Assembly (NCBI GenBank): GCA_019242065.1
Contig: JAFAWJ010001122.1
Location: 1-6,366, forward strand
DNA from: Chloroflexota bacterium
Lineage (GTDB): Bacteria > Chloroflexota > UBA6077 > CF-72
DNA length: 6,366 bases
Direction of reading: 5' to 3'
Within the stretch, counting starts at the first letter, position 1, and each line of letters starts with the position of its first letter. Positions 6,041 through 6,366 of the stretch are shown here, in pieces. The position numbers and the translations under genes were made by a program. The notes under the pieces were generated by a model. The model made no database searches. It worked only from the letters and a program-made list of their open reading frames with translations, and had not been told where the DNA came from.

Positions 6041-6366
6041 TCAGACTGCGAATTTCGTGTCGAAGTGGCGCTGCAGGGTGGGATTGTGGCGCGCGGCGAC
6101 GCCGGCGGCTGCTACGGGGCGAGATTCGGCGGCGAAACGGCTGCTCGCCAGCGCGGTGAGGGCGGTTTCGGCCAGCGCGGGTGGCTCGTCGGCGATCGCC
6201 GCCAGTAGGAATGTGGCGGACTCTGGCAGCGGCGAGGCGCCCAGGCCGATCAGGATCGCGCGGCGCACGTCGATCGGTACCAGGTCGTCCCGCCAGAACT
6301 CGCGCAGCAGCGTGATCGCCTGCGCGTCGCGGCACTGGGCCAGTGCGCTGGCGGCTTCGACCTGGA
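6041..6366 (-). CDS. HEAT-repeat protein, C-terminal fragment (5' end outside the window)
   Basis: The frame is open from the window edge (base 6364 is the first complete codon) to a TGA at 6041-6043, giving about 107 residues. The internal GTG at 6268 is not needed as a start because the coding pattern continues upstream of it. The sequence is a run of paired amphipathic helices, e.g. AITLLREFWRDDLVPIDVRR then AILIGLGASPLPESATFLLA and ALAETALTALASSRFAAESR, with the regular Ala/Leu periodicity and Arg/Asp turns of HEAT repeats. HEAT repeats form curved solenoid scaffolds for protein-protein binding; there is no catalytic motif in this part. It ends naturally with LQRHFDTKFAV. It points the same way as the giant gene but is 160 bases away, so co-transcription is uncertain. 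Its total length, partner and role cannot be told from this fragment. Confidence 0.82.
   Translation of the reverse strand, partial: QVEAASALAQCRDAQAITLLREFWRDDLVPIDVRRAILIGLGASPLPESATFLLAAIADEPPALAETALTALASSRFAAESRPVAAAGVAARHNPTLQRHFDTKFAV

Noticed and set aside
5742..6335. 197-codon minus-strand frame spanning the HEAT-repeat end, the gap and the giant gene's N-terminus
   Set aside because: It is out of frame with both well-supported genes, is Arg/Pro-rich and has no fold-like pattern. The idea that it supplies a longer leader by frameshift is not needed, since the giant frame has its own ATG and leader.
1..6366. CRISPR arrays, tRNA genes, insertion sequences, phage attachment sites
   Set aside because: I saw no regularly spaced repeats, tRNA-like cloverleaf, transposase frame or terminal inverted repeats; nearly all bases are accounted for by three protein genes.

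Overview
The window is GC-rich, roughly two thirds G+C by eye. It holds three protein-coding genes and little else: a DEAD-box RNA helicase (+ strand, 5' end outside the window), one very large multidomain protein of 1548 residues (- strand), and the last ~107 codons of a HEAT-repeat protein (- strand, 5' end outside the window). The GC-rich coding style, the HEAT-repeat tail and the 'LQ.LAGN.AV..ML' leader would fit a Chloroflexota, Dormibacterota or Actinomycetota bacterium. There is no rRNA or other marker here, so the phylum is only a suggestion.

Layout. Positions 1-1229 carry the helicase, ending in TAA. Four bases later, at 1234, the giant minus-strand gene ends (TGA), so the two genes converge almost end to end. 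The giant gene runs back to an ATG at 5880, and an in-frame TAG at 5896-5898 rules out any earlier start. A 160-base gap (5881-6040) separates it from the upstream minus-strand HEAT-repeat gene, which ends at 6041 and runs off the window at 6366.

The giant protein is the centre of interest. Read N to C it has: (1) a short basic leader followed by an 'LQ-LAGN-AV-ML' motif (residues 37-50), of the kind seen in proteins of bacterial loci for extracellular contractile injection systems (eCIS) and DUF4157-type proteins; (2) a long charged helical region (about 75-735) holding at least three degenerate copies of an annexin-like helical unit; (3) one Gly/Ala-rich hydrophobic stretch (about 739-811); (4) an acidic, Pro/Thr-rich linker; (5) a domain (about 985-1212) whose Arg, Lys, Lys and Asp-x-Asp residues follow the pattern of the CyaA/edema factor/ExoY nucleotidyl cyclase toxins; (6) a Pro/His-rich linker; and (7) a C-terminal domain with a zinc-protease HEINH motif (1403-1407) followed by 'EFDAYW'.

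The simplest reading is a secreted or injected two-warhead toxin with a candidate nucleotidyl cyclase and a candidate metalloprotease on one chain, possibly an eCIS cargo. No immunity gene and no injection-system structural gene lies inside the window, so the delivery route is inferred. The helicase looks like an ordinary housekeeping gene, unrelated to the toxin apart from being next to it. Nothing in the window shows that the HEAT-repeat gene works with the toxin.
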